A DNA stretch of 64,000 nt from an uncultured Burkholderiales bacterium (GTDB taxonomy: Bacteria > Pseudomonadota > Gammaproteobacteria > Burkholderiales > Burkholderiaceae_C): positions 91,265 through 155,264 of the forward strand of contig CALBSC010000038.1 in the NCBI GenBank assembly GCA_937927685.1, read 5' to 3'. Made by a program: the position numbers and the translations under genes. This document shows positions 33,496 to 41,413 of this stretch, one piece after another. Position 1 is the first letter of the stretch. Every line of letters begins with the position of its first letter. Below the pieces are notes generated by a model. It ran no database searches, had not been told where the DNA came from, and worked only from the letters and a program-made list of their open reading frames with translations.

Positions 33496-34542
33496 TTAGG
33501 CTGCTTGCAGGGCGGCTGAACGCTCCAGAATCCAGGGCATCACATCTGAGGCAAACAGCGACACCGAGCGTTGCGAGTGGACAAACGGGATATCCCCAAA
33601 GGCAAAACGGGTGAGTACAAAGTTGATACCCGACACCTCGATTTGGTGCAACAGTTGCTCCCGCACCGTCTGGGGAGTACCCGCCAGTGCCCGTCCAGCT
33701 CCCGCCAATTCGTCCCAGGTGGCGGGGAAATAGGCGCCAGGCTTGGTGCCGTGCCGGTCCCACAAATACATGAAACTTCGATGCCAGCGGGCGTACGCCT
33801 CGCGAGCCAGGTCCTGCGCTTGGGCGTCACTGGGGGCAATCACCATGTGCCGCGTGGTACCCATGAGAGGCAGCGAGTCTGCGCTGTGCCCCGCGGCCGC
33901 CCATTCGGCACGGTAGCGATCCGTGATGATGCGAATACGCTCCAGCGGGGCATTGCCCACCACATTGCACCGATTGGCGACACACCAACTCACGCCATTA
34001 GGATCTCCAATACCGTACCACAGGGGGGGATGTGGCTTTTGCCAGGGCGACAGCGTGAGAGGCACCTGATGAAACTGATAGAAACGGCCTTCGTGGGTCA
34101 GCTCAGGGGTCTTGGAATGGCTAGCCTGCAGGGCCTTCATCACCACCTCGTACGATTCCAGGTAGCGCTCATGCGCCTCGTCCGGGTTGACGCCGTAGTA
34201 GTCCAGCTCGTAGGGTGAAATGCCTCGCCCCACCCCCAACTGAAAACGCCCACGGCTGAGATGATCGAGCATGCAGATTTCCTCGGCCAGCCGCAAAGGG
34301 TGGTAGAGCGCCAGCGTATAGACCAGCGGGCCAAAGAGTAGACGACGCGTCCTTTGCGCCACTGCTGAATGAAACACGGAAGGGGACGGCGACATGCCCA
34401 AAGGCGTGGCGTGGTGTTCAGCCGTGAGGTAGACGTGAATGCCGATACGATCGTAGGCCTCGATCAGCTGAAGGCGTTCTTCATAAAAATCACTCAGCGC
34501 CGCGCCACTGTTGTCGAGGTGATCGAATACGCCAAATTTCAT
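33496..34542 (-). CDS. LLM-class flavin-dependent oxidoreductase (luciferase-like monooxygenase)
   Basis: 348 residues, cytoplasmic. Bacterial-luciferase fold motifs are FGVFDHLDNSGAALSDFYEERL, VYLTAEHHATPLGMSPSPSV, LLFGPLVYTLALYHPLRLAEEICMLDHLSRGRFQLGVGRG and the C-terminal LAGTPQTVREQLLHQIEVSG. Such enzymes use FMNH2 from a separate reductase to oxidise sulfonates, polyamino carboxylates, long-chain alkanes or nitrogen heterocycles. No flavin reductase lies nearby. Its operon partner is Bug 9; the neighbouring TauD-type dioxygenase hints at desulfonation or dealkylation, by inference. Confidence 0.9.
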   Translation of the reverse strand: MKFGVFDHLDNSGAALSDFYEERLQLIEAYDRIGIHVYLTAEHHATPLGMSPSPSVFHSAVAQRTRRLLFGPLVYTLALYHPLRLAEEICMLDHLSRGRFQLGVGRGISPYELDYYGVNPDEAHERYLESYEVVMKALQASHSKTPELTHEGRFYQFHQVPLTLSPWQKPHPPLWYGIGDPNGVSWCVANRCNVVGNAPLERIRIITDRYRAEWAAAGHSADSLPLMGTTRHMVIAPSDAQAQDLAREAYARWHRSFMYLWDRHGTKPGAYFPATWDELAGAGRALAGTPQTVREQLLHQIEVSGINFVLTRFAFGDIPFVHSQRSVSLFASDVMPWILERSAALQAA

Positions 34543-34930
34543 GATCCAGTGCCCGTGTGTGCGTTACTCACAAAAGTGGTATCAGTCCAAGGTTTTTTGA
34601 TGCTACAACACACCCATTCATTTCGTTGTCGTCAATCGTTCAGCCGATTCAGCCGAAACCACGCGCCTGAAAGAAAAATTCAAAGAATATGGGATGCCTC
34701 CCATAAAAGTAGTACAATACACAGGTCTGCAGCTAATTGCTTACCTTGACTGCAGCCAGGTTTGAGATGGGCAGCGGTACCCCAACACCGCACACCTCCA
34801 CCCCAGTCCCACAATGTTGGACACCTCTGGTGGTCACACTTTTCTAATTGGCAAGCTTCACTCTCGTCGGCCTTCAAACCGTCGTATTGCCCCCGTACAG
34901 CTCATTTGACCGTCGGGTCCCCAGGCTCAC
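34543..34930. promoter_or_regulatory. Long upstream region of the IF-1/RRM cluster with a perfect palindrome
   Basis: No gene is seen in these 388 bases. TATGGGA-TGCC-TCCCATA (34688-34705) is a perfect 7-bp inverted repeat. Eight bases further on is a candidate -10 box, TACAAT (34713-34718), with no convincing -35. Transcription from there would give a leader of over 200 bases before the small protein at 34931, similar in size to the long leaders of cold-shock genes. Confidence 0.4.
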
Positions 34931-35191
34931 ATGGCCTGTATTTTCTTGGTTTTCATGTCATTTCATACTTCATTGCCATTTGCAGTTGGCAAATATCTGA
35001 TCACACCGATCACCCGTGCCGCCAAAACCGGCCTTTACACAGCATCTCTGTCCATTCGGCGCGGTCAAGGCACACAAACGCACGACCGGGTTTACACCTT
35101 CAAGCCCGAATTCGACAACAAGGACAGCGCCCTCATGTATGCAGCCGCCCAAGGACGCTACTGGCTTTTGAACCCTGAATCACTTGCCTGA
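34931..35191 (+). CDS. Small conserved-looking hypothetical protein upstream of IF-1 paralogue
   Basis: 86 residues; ATG 34955 (MSFHTSLPFAVGKYLIT) is an alternative start. After a hydrophobic first 18 residues the pattern is KYLITPITRA, YTASLSIRRGQGTQTHDRVY, FKPEFDNKDSALMYAAAQGRYWL, an antiparallel beta layout with a final helix. I recall similar small proteins beside infA or cold-shock genes in Burkholderiales, but assign no function. It lies 24 bases upstream of the IF-1 gene in the same direction, so cotranscription is likely. A weak AGG precedes the first ATG. Confidence 0.6.
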   Translation: MACIFLVFMSFHTSLPFAVGKYLITPITRAAKTGLYTASLSIRRGQGTQTHDRVYTFKPEFDNKDSALMYAAAQGRYWLLNPESLA

Positions 35192-35215
35192 CCCCCATTC
35201 AACACAGGAATCAAT

Positions 35216-35482
35216 ATGGCCAAAGAAGAACTCATCGAGATGCGCGGCAAAGTGGACGAGGTGTTACCCGACATGCGCTATCGCGTCACGGTTGAGAATG
35301 GCCATCAACTGATCGCCTACACCGGAGGCAAGATGCGCAAACACAGCATCCGCATCCTGACAGGAGACCAGGTCACACTGGAGATGTCGCCCTACGACCT
35401 CTCCAAGGGACGTATCACGTTCCGTCACATTGAAAACCGGACACCCCGCGTGGGCAAGCCGGCCTTCAAACGCAAGCGCTGA
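35216..35482 (+). CDS. infA: Translation initiation factor IF-1 paralogue
   Basis: 88 residues, an S1/OB-fold protein longer than the ribosomal-operon IF-1 (72 residues) by a basic tail, HIENRTPRVGKPAFKRKR. The IF-1 signature is IEMRGKVDEVLPDMRYRVTVENGH, GKMRKHSIRILTGDQV and YDLSKGRITFR. AGGAA lies before the ATG. It binds the 30S A site during initiation. Its location away from the ribosomal protein operon and next to an RRM protein suggests a second, perhaps cold- or stress-induced copy, which is known in Burkholderiales. Confidence 0.9.
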   Translation: MAKEELIEMRGKVDEVLPDMRYRVTVENGHQLIAYTGGKMRKHSIRILTGDQVTLEMSPYDLSKGRITFRHIENRTPRVGKPAFKRKR

Positions 35483-35559
35483 AACGCCTGCATTTTTCCA
35501 CCATCGTTTTTACCCCGTGCCTTGACAAAATCCGGGCGCATTTTTTGAAAGACCTCAAC

Positions 35560-35865
35560 ATGAACAACAAACTTTACGTCGGCAATCTGTCCTACTCGGT
35601 CCGCGACGACGATCTGCAACAGCATTTCTCTGCCTTTGGCAACGTGCAATCTGCCAAGGTGATGATGGAGCGCGATACCGGTCGCTCCAAAGGCTTTGGC
35701 TTTGTCGAAATGTCCACGGCTCAAGAAGCCCAAGCCGCCATCGACGGCCTGAATGGCAAAAACATGGGTGGCCGTGACCTGACCGTCAACATCGCCCGTC
35801 CGATGGAATCCCGCCCCCCGCGTGACAACGCCGGTGGTTACGGCGGCGGACGTCGCAACTACTGA
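35560..35865 (+). CDS. RNA-recognition-motif (RRM) RNA-binding protein
   Basis: 101 residues from ATG 35560. It is one RRM: RNP-2 is KLYVGNLSY (residues 4-12) and RNP-1 is SKGFGFVEM, both with the aromatic residues that stack on RNA. A short glycine/arginine-rich tail follows (GGYGGGRRNY). Cyanobacterial and proteobacterial relatives are often cold-induced. There is no strong ribosome-binding site and 77 bases separate it from infA. The gene is followed by a strong terminator, so it closes this cluster. Confidence 0.92.
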   Translation: MNNKLYVGNLSYSVRDDDLQQHFSAFGNVQSAKVMMERDTGRSKGFGFVEMSTAQEAQAAIDGLNGKNMGGRDLTVNIARPMESRPPRDNAGGYGGGRRNY

Positions 35866-35882
35866 TCCAGTCCTGGAACGCC

Positions 35883-35922
35883 AATGGGCTGCCTCTGGAG
35901 ACCAGAGGCAGCCCATTTTTTA
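35883..35922 (+). terminator. Strong intrinsic terminator after the RRM gene
   Basis: A perfect 15-bp stem (arms 35884-35898 and 35902-35916) with loop AGA is followed by a run of six T. The arms begin ATGGGCTGCC and end GGCAGCCCAT. It points rightward and ends the RRM transcript before the convergent cyanase operon. Confidence 0.92.
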
Positions 35923-35965
35923 TGTCCGCCTGGTTCAAGGCAGACCATGGGAAGACGTTACCTGC

Positions 35966-36409
35966 TCAGTACTGCTTGTAGGGCAGGAATTTCCCGGACA
36001 GCACCACATTGACGCGGTCGCCTTTGGGATCCGGTTCACGCTGAATGTCCATCGAGAAGTCAATGGCACTCATGATGCCGTCGCCAAACTCTTCGTGGAT
36101 CAATTCCTTGATGGTGGTGCCGTACACGCTGACAATTTCATACCAGCGGTAAATCAGCGGGTCGGTGGGCACCGGCGTGGGCAGCGAGCCTTTGTAAGGC
36201 ACCACCTGCAGCCACTTTTGCTCATCGGCCGTCAAGCCGAAAATTTTGCCCACGGCTTTGGCCTGCGCAGGGGTGGCGGTCATCTGCCCCATGCACAGTG
36301 CGGTCGTCCACTCCTTGGATTGCCCCACTTTTTTGGCGACATCCTCCCATTTGAGACCTTTGGACACCTTGGTGCTGATGATTTTCTCGGTCACGTCCAT
36401 GCGATTCAT
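35966..36409 (-). CDS. cynS: Cyanate hydratase (cyanase)
   Basis: 147 residues with the usual two-domain layout: an N-terminal helical domain resembling a DNA-binding fold (WEDVAKKVGQSKEW) and the C-terminal catalytic domain. The catalytic Arg, Glu and Ser of cyanase are Arg 88 and Glu 91 in IYRWYEIV and Ser 114 in GIMSAIDF; YGTTIKELIHEEFGDG is diagnostic. It converts cyanate and bicarbonate to ammonia and two CO2 as a decamer. AGGAG precedes ATG 36409. It is the last gene of the cyanate operon and supplies nitrogen from the imported substrate. Confidence 0.96.
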   Translation of the reverse strand: MNRMDVTEKIISTKVSKGLKWEDVAKKVGQSKEWTTALCMGQMTATPAQAKAVGKIFGLTADEQKWLQVVPYKGSLPTPVPTDPLIYRWYEIVSVYGTTIKELIHEEFGDGIMSAIDFSMDIQREPDPKGDRVNVVLSGKFLPYKQY

Positions 36410-36447
36410 GTGTTCTCCTGTGAATGAAGTTGAAGGTTGATAAAGGG

Positions 36448-37302
36448 TCAGTGCGCCGTGGCCCGGGTGACCAGGAAGTCCACGATGTGATTGCGCAAGG
36501 GGTAATAGTCGTCCAGGTGATGCAGGCCTGAACGGGTACGGCTGCGCGGCAAGGGGTTGCGAACCACCTCGGCAATACCGCCGGGCTTGTAGCCTTCGGG
36601 GGTGTCGGCGCCGTTGTTCATCAGCAGAATGCGATCGGCCAGCAGAATGGCTTCGTCCACATCGTGCGTGATCATGAACACGGTTTGCTGCGTCTCGCGA
36701 ACGATGTGCATCAATTCGTCCTGGATGGTGCCACGGGTGAGCGCATCCAGCGCGCCAAAGGGCTCGTCGAGCAACAGCATCTTGGGTTGAATGGAGAAGG
36801 CGCGGGCAATGCCCACACGCTGCTTCATGCCGCCAGAGAGTTGACTGGGTTTTTTGTCGATGGCATGGCTCAGGCCCACCATGTTCACAAATTTTTCCAC
36901 GTGCACATTCAGCTTTGGGGTAGGCATGTCAGGCCAGCGGGACTTGACAGCAAAAGCAATGTTTTGCCGCACTGTCAGCCAGGGCATGAGTGCATGGCCC
37001 TGGAACACCACCCCTCGCTCGAGGCTGGGACCTGAGACCTCTCGCCCATCCATGAACACATGACCTGATGTGGCCTCGTCCAGACCAGCCAGCACGTTCA
37101 GGATGGTGGTTTTGCCACAGCCCGAATGACCGATGATGCAGACAAACTCGCCGCGTTCCAGGCTGAACGAAACATCGGCAAAAACGGGACGCGTTGCGCT
37201 GTAGGCCTTGCTGAGTTGTTCGATTTTCAAAAAACCGGTCATGGCACGGGGTTCCTGTTTGACGGGGGCGAGATCAGTGTCCAAGCGGGTGTCATTCCAC
37301 AT
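36448..37302 (-). CDS. cynD: Nitrate/cyanate-type ABC transporter ATP-binding protein (NrtD/CynD-like)
   Basis: 284 residues. Walker A GHSGCGKTT, signature LSGGMKQRVGIARA, Walker B MLLLDEPFGALDALTRG, switch MITHDVDEA. ATG 37302 overlaps the permease by 11 bases and has GGTGA upstream; ATG 37242 (MTGFLKIEQLSK) is nearer the typical family start and has AGGA upstream. The C-terminal tail VRNPLPRSRTRSGLHHLDDYYPLRNHIVDFL is characteristic of the NrtD/CynD group. The gene name is inferred from linkage to cynS. Confidence 0.9.
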   Translation of the reverse strand: MWNDTRLDTDLAPVKQEPRAMTGFLKIEQLSKAYSATRPVFADVSFSLERGEFVCIIGHSGCGKTTILNVLAGLDEATSGHVFMDGREVSGPSLERGVVFQGHALMPWLTVRQNIAFAVKSRWPDMPTPKLNVHVEKFVNMVGLSHAIDKKPSQLSGGMKQRVGIARAFSIQPKMLLLDEPFGALDALTRGTIQDELMHIVRETQQTVFMITHDVDEAILLADRILLMNNGADTPEGYKPGGIAEVVRNPLPRSRTRSGLHHLDDYYPLRNHIVDFLVTRATAH

Positions 37303-38158
37303 ACGTCACCATTTTTTGCAGTTGACCGAACATCAGGTCGAGCATCATGCCCACCACGCCAATCACGAGAATGGCGAAGATCACGTTGGTCAGTGACAGG
37401 TTGTTCCATTCGTTCCAGACAAAGTAGCCAATGCCCGTCCCGCCCACCAGCATCTCAGCGGCCACGATCACCAGCCAGGCAATCCCCATGCTGATGCGCA
37501 TACCGGTCAGGATGGTCGGGGCAGCGGCGGGGAGAATCACCAGAAAGGCCTTGCGAATCGGGTTCACTTCAAGCGTGGCAGCCACGTTGAGCCAGTCTTT
37601 CTTCACCGAGGCGACACCGAAGGCGGTGTTCACCAGCATGGGCCAGACCGAGCAAATGAAGATGACGAAGATGCCGGAAATGGCGGAGTCCTTGATGGTG
37701 TAGAGCGCCAGAGGCATCCAGGCCAGGGGCGAGATCGGCTTGAGCACCTGGATGAACGGGTCAAGCGCGCGGCGAAGCAACGGGGACATGCCAATCATGA
37801 AGCCCAGCGGAATCGCGGCCAGACACGCCAGGCCAAAGCCCAACGCCACCCGTCCCAGCGAATGCGCCAGCTGGATGGCAATGCCTTTGTCATTGGGACC
37901 ATTGTCATAAAACGGATTGGACAGATGGCCCCACACCGTGCTGCCCATTTGCCCCAGCGTGGGAAATCCTCCAGACTTGCTGGCACCCGGGTCCTTCCCC
38001 ATCATCTTGGCGTATTCGATTTGCTCGGCACTCAAGCCCGCCAGCGACGCAGCAGGTCCGCTGCTGGCCGTGGCGGCATACCAAATACCCAGCAGGGTGA
38101 CCAGGATCAACGCGGACAGAACCGCGGACCTGAACGAGAGGCTTCTGAAATCGGGCAC
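37292..38158 (-). CDS. cynB: Nitrate/cyanate-type ABC transporter permease (NrtB/CynB-like)
   Basis: 288 residues starting at GTG 38158, directly after the binding-protein stop. About six membrane helices are present, with an N-terminal one followed by a roughly 70-residue loop (AEQIEYAKMMGKDPGASKSGGFP). The ATPase-contact loop is VKKDWLNVAATLEVNPIRKAFLVILPAAAPTILTGMR. The long first loop is typical of NrtB/CmpB. It supplies the membrane pore for the importer made with the flanking genes. Confidence 0.9.
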   Translation of the reverse strand: MPDFRSLSFRSAVLSALILVTLLGIWYAATASSGPAASLAGLSAEQIEYAKMMGKDPGASKSGGFPTLGQMGSTVWGHLSNPFYDNGPNDKGIAIQLAHSLGRVALGFGLACLAAIPLGFMIGMSPLLRRALDPFIQVLKPISPLAWMPLALYTIKDSAISGIFVIFICSVWPMLVNTAFGVASVKKDWLNVAATLEVNPIRKAFLVILPAAAPTILTGMRISMGIAWLVIVAAEMLVGGTGIGYFVWNEWNNLSLTNVIFAILVIGVVGMMLDLMFGQLQKMVTYVE

Positions 38159-38159
38159 G

Positions 38160-39563
38160 TCAGACCGCCTTTCGAATGGGGAAGCTCTTGGCGTATTCGC
38201 TGGCCTTGGCCGGATCGAATTCGCGGCCCATGACCTTGAACTTCGGGTACGCGCCCTCGGGCACCTTCTGATCCAGCTCCTTCATGCGCTTTTTCGCATC
38301 GGTCAGCAAGAACACCTTCTCGGCGATCTGCTTGTAGTTGACCTCTCCCTTGATGTAGCCCCAGCGCTGCATCTGCGTGAGCATCCACACCGCCATGCTC
38401 TGCCAGGGCATGGGATCAAAGTCCGCGCGATCGGGCACGGTCTTGATGTTGCCCAGGCCATCGGCGAACTTGCCGGTCAACACCTGGCTGAGCACGATCT
38501 CGGGCTGATTCAGATACGCCTGTGGTGCGATCACTTTCGCAATCAACTCGCGGTTTTTCGGATCACGCGCCATGGCGGCCGCGGTCAGTACCGAGCGGTA
38601 CAACGCGGCAAAGGTGTTGGGGTTCTGCTGGATGAATTCCGTGCTGGTGCCAAAGGCGCAGCAGGGGTGGCCCTCCCACAGGTCTTTGGTCAGCAGGTGG
38701 ATGAAGCCCACCTCGTCATACACCGCACGCTGGTTGAAGGGATCCGGGCCCAGATAACCATCGATGTTGCCGGCGCGCAGGTTGGCCACCATTTCGGGTG
38801 GTGGCACGACGCGGATTTGCACGTCGGTGTCCGGGTTCAGTCCGGCTTCAGCCAGGTAATAGCGCAGCAGGAAGTTGTGCATCGAGTAATCGAACGGCAC
38901 CGCCAGTTTGAACCCCTTCCAGTTCTTGGGATCGCGGTTGTCCTTGTGCTTCATGGCCAGCGTGATGGCCTGGCCATTCACGTTCTGGATCGTCGCCACG
39001 TTCATGGGCGTGGGGGTCGACCCCAGCCCCATGCTGATGGCGAGCGGCATGGGCGAGAGGAAATGGGTGGCGTCGTATTCCTTGTTCAGCATCTTGTCGC
39101 GAATCAGCGCCCAACCTGCGGTCTTGGTGACCTCCACGTTCAAGCCTTGCTGACGGTAAAAGCCCAACGGATGCGCCATGATGAGCGGGGTGGCGCAGGT
39201 GATGGGAATGAAACCGACTTTCAGGTCTTTCTTTTCCAGTGAACCCTTTTCCTGCGCCATGGCCTGGAGGCTGGCGATGGGCAACACACTGGAGATGGCG
39301 GCCATGGCCGTGCCTTTGCCCACCGCACGCAGGAAGTTGCGACGCACCGCATCCTGCGGGAACAGGGCCTTGACCAGACTGGCCTCAACAAAGGCGTTGC
39401 TGTAGCTTTCGAATTCGGCGCTGAGGCTGCGGGTGCGCAGTTCTTGTGCAGCCCCCTCGGCGGTCAACGCGGTGGCGTGTTCAGCGGCTGAGTGGTCGCG
39501 ACCACAACTGCATTTCAGTTGTAACGGCCGGTCAGCGTCATAGGGCGAAAAATATTCGGACAT
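38160..39563 (-). CDS. cynA: CmpA/NrtA-family substrate-binding protein, probable cyanate binder (CynA-like)
   Basis: 467 residues. The Tat motif RRNFLRAVGKG lies only after about 72 residues. The long N-region holds LKCSCGRDHSAAEH, a CxC-x4-H cluster that could bind metal or a heme-like group, or act as a chaperone site. The mature part has the NrtA/CmpA pattern: KVGFIPITCATPLIMAHPLGFYRQQGL, LSPMPLAISMGLGS, GYLGPDPFNQRAVYDEVG, HPCCAFGTSTEF. AAGGAG precedes ATG 39563. A sigma-54-like promoter and an NtrC-like site lie upstream. The ligand is inferred to be cyanate from linkage to cynS; nitrate or bicarbonate are less likely here. Confidence 0.88.
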   Translation of the reverse strand: MSEYFSPYDADRPLQLKCSCGRDHSAAEHATALTAEGAAQELRTRSLSAEFESYSNAFVEASLVKALFPQDAVRRNFLRAVGKGTAMAAISSVLPIASLQAMAQEKGSLEKKDLKVGFIPITCATPLIMAHPLGFYRQQGLNVEVTKTAGWALIRDKMLNKEYDATHFLSPMPLAISMGLGSTPTPMNVATIQNVNGQAITLAMKHKDNRDPKNWKGFKLAVPFDYSMHNFLLRYYLAEAGLNPDTDVQIRVVPPPEMVANLRAGNIDGYLGPDPFNQRAVYDEVGFIHLLTKDLWEGHPCCAFGTSTEFIQQNPNTFAALYRSVLTAAAMARDPKNRELIAKVIAPQAYLNQPEIVLSQVLTGKFADGLGNIKTVPDRADFDPMPWQSMAVWMLTQMQRWGYIKGEVNYKQIAEKVFLLTDAKKRMKELDQKVPEGAYPKFKVMGREFDPAKASEYAKSFPIRKAV

Positions 39564-39575
39564 GGGCAGCTCCTT

Positions 39576-39605
39576 CTATTGCGATTACAGAGGCTTACGC
39601 AATAG
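39576..39605. repeat. 8-bp inverted repeat overlapping the cyanate operon promoter
   Basis: CTATTGCG-N14-CGCAATAG is a perfect 8-bp repeat covering the -12 box and the predicted start of the cyanate operon transcript. This is a likely operator position, for example for a repressor or cyanate-responsive regulator. Confidence 0.5.
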
Positions 39606-39613
39606 ACGCGCCA
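39598..39613 (-). promoter_or_regulatory. Candidate sigma-54 promoter of the cyanate operon
   Basis: The minus strand reads TGGCGC-GTCTA-TTGCG, keeping GG-N10-GC and 9 of 11 consensus bases. The predicted start is about 39587, giving a leader of about 25 bases that contains AAGGAG. Confidence 0.65.
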
Positions 39614-39727
39614 GATCTCAAGGCCCAACACTGGACGCATCTGCGCACCAAGTTGGGGGGAGATCCTGCCTTTATCCGCTCAATTTCAGAGCGAGGCCTG
39701 GGGTTATTTGCTCCAAAACAAGTCATC

Positions 39728-39746
39728 TCGCACTGCCTTGGTGCGA
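39728..39746. promoter_or_regulatory. Candidate NtrC enhancer site for the cyanate operon
   Basis: TCGCACTGCCTTGGTGCGA contains GCAC-N7-GTGC, the core of the E. coli glnA NtrC sites, and the wider 6-bp inverted repeat TCGCAC-N7-GTGCGA. It lies about 150 bases upstream of the predicted sigma-54 start, a normal enhancer distance. The rest of 39564-39823 holds a short C-rich/G-rich hairpin (39787-39801) and no gene. Confidence 0.6.
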
Positions 39747-39823
39747 AATTCTGATCGCATTCGCTGAGGCAGCGCGAGACCCATGCCCCCCAGACTGGGG
39801 GCTAGCAAATCACATGGACGACA

Positions 39824-41410
39824 TCACAGCGCAGCGACCGCGCCATCGCTTCGCGGGTCCACTCCCGCCTCGATGACGCCGTTGGGGTGCCGAACCAGTG
39901 CGCCGGCATGCCCCATCGTGTCACTGAAGGCCTCGGGCAGCACTTCAACCACATGCCCGGCCCCTTGCAAGGCTTTCACCAGCGCAGGATCAAAGCGGTT
40001 CTCCAGTTTCAAGGAGGTGGAAACATCACCCCAGGTTCGCCCCAGCAACCAGCGAGGAGCCGTCACCGCCGCCTGCAGGCCTTGGCCAAACCTCGCATAA
40101 CGGGTGAACACCGCAGCCTGTGTTTGCGGTTGGCCCTCCCCGCCCATGGTGCCATAAGGCATGACCCGGCCATCGTCAAAGACTGCCAGCGAGGGGTTGA
40201 GGGTATGAAACGGCTTCATCCCCGGTCGCAGGCAATTCAACGCCTTGGGATCCAGCGAGAAGCTGGTGCCGCGGTTTTGCCAGCACACACCGCTGTTGCT
40301 CAAGACCGTGCCCGAGCCAAATTCCCAGTACACACTTTGAATGAAGCTGACCGCTCGGCCTTGCGCATCCACCGCTCCCATCCAGATGGTATCGCCAGGC
40401 TGTGCGGGATCGGGCCACGGCAAGGCCTGTCGGGGATCGATCTCGCCAGCCAGCTTCGCGAGCGCGGAGCCTGCCAGAAAATCTTGCGCAGGCGCGGGCA
40501 GACGGCTTGGATCGGTGACCACGCGGTCGCGCACACGGAATGCGCGCTTGGTTGCCTCCACCAGTCCGTGCAGATGCGCAAAACCTTCACCCTCCTTGAC
40601 CTGCAGTTCCTCGAAAATCCCCAGGATCATCAACGCCGACAGGCCCTGCGTCGGAGGAGGCAGGTTGTACACCGTGCTGTCCGTCAAACGCACATGCAGG
40701 GGTTCCACACGGCTGGCCTGAAACTGTTGCAAATCCTGCAAACGCACCGGGCTTCCCACGCGTTCCAGATCATCGGCCATGCTGCGCGCGAGGGCACCAC
40801 GATAAAAATCGTCAAGGCCCTGGTCTGCCAGGTGGCGGAGTGTTTTGGCCAACACAGGTTGCTTCAGCACATGTCCGGGCAAGGGAGGCTGGCCGTTGAC
40901 CAGATAGGTGTCCGCAAAGCCGGGGCAATTTTTCAAGCCGTCCAGTTTTTGTCGCGTGAGCGCTGACTGGCTGGCGGACACGACCACGCCGTGGTCGGCA
41001 TGGCGAATGGCTTCACTCAGCAACAGAGGCAGGGTCGCACGTCCCCCCCATTCGGCGGACAGCTCCAGGGCCCGCATCCAGCCCCCGAGGGTTCCCGCCA
41101 CGGTCAAAGCAGCCTGGGGCCCGCGCGAGGGCAATACGTCGTGACCTTTGTAGAAGTCGGGCGTTGCCAGGGCAGCGGCCGGGCCACAGGCATCGATGGC
41201 CACAGGAGGTTTGCCCGGTTCATGGATCAACCAGAAACCATCTCCCCCGATGGAATTCATGTGAGGGTAAACGACCGCAATGGTGGCAGCGGCCGCCACC
41301 ATGGCTTCGATCGCATTGCCGCCCTGACGCAAAACGTCGCGACCTGCCTGTGCAGCCAGATGGTGAGGCGCCACCACCATGCCGCCCATGGATTTGAGTG
41401 TGTGAATCAT
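39824..41410 (-). CDS. Gamma-glutamyltransferase-family Ntn hydrolase, HpxW-like (oxamate amidohydrolase candidate)
   Basis: 528 residues. The autoprocessing nucleophile is probably Thr 341 in PGDTIWMGAVD. The GGGEGQ-type oxyanion motif reads YGTMGGEGQPQTQA. There is no signal peptide (MIHTLKSMGGMVVAPHH), unlike periplasmic glutathione GGTs, so it is cytoplasmic. The VSFIQSVYWEFGSGTV block after the nucleophile matches the HpxW subgroup (oxamate to oxalate and ammonia in Klebsiella) better than glutathione hydrolases. It is the last gene of the ureide operon, three bases after the GntR gene. Linkage to HpxX/Y/Z-type genes supports the HpxW reading; aspecific gamma-glutamyl activity is possible. 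Confidence 0.85.
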   Translation of the reverse strand: MIHTLKSMGGMVVAPHHLAAQAGRDVLRQGGNAIEAMVAAAATIAVVYPHMNSIGGDGFWLIHEPGKPPVAIDACGPAAALATPDFYKGHDVLPSRGPQAALTVAGTLGGWMRALELSAEWGGRATLPLLLSEAIRHADHGVVVSASQSALTRQKLDGLKNCPGFADTYLVNGQPPLPGHVLKQPVLAKTLRHLADQGLDDFYRGALARSMADDLERVGSPVRLQDLQQFQASRVEPLHVRLTDSTVYNLPPPTQGLSALMILGIFEELQVKEGEGFAHLHGLVEATKRAFRVRDRVVTDPSRLPAPAQDFLAGSALAKLAGEIDPRQALPWPDPAQPGDTIWMGAVDAQGRAVSFIQSVYWEFGSGTVLSNSGVCWQNRGTSFSLDPKALNCLRPGMKPFHTLNPSLAVFDDGRVMPYGTMGGEGQPQTQAAVFTRYARFGQGLQAAVTAPRWLLGRTWGDVSTSLKLENRFDPALVKALQGAGHVVEVLPEAFSDTMGHAGALVRHPNGVIEAGVDPRSDGAVAAL

Positions 41411-41413
41411 GGG

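Noticed and set aside
37917..39242. Long rightward open frame (441 codons) opposite the cyanate-binding protein gene
   Set aside because: It is antisense to a well-supported family gene, His/Arg/Gly-rich in the way of GC-rich shadow frames, and has no recognisable motif or ribosome-binding site.
39785..39802. C-rich/G-rich hairpin after the HpxW-like gene as a terminator
   Set aside because: The stem is only about six pairs and no T-run follows on the minus strand.
39824..41410. Periplasmic glutathione gamma-glutamyltransferase
   Set aside because: No signal peptide, and its operon partners are AtzG/E/H-type genes, so an HpxW-like role is preferred.
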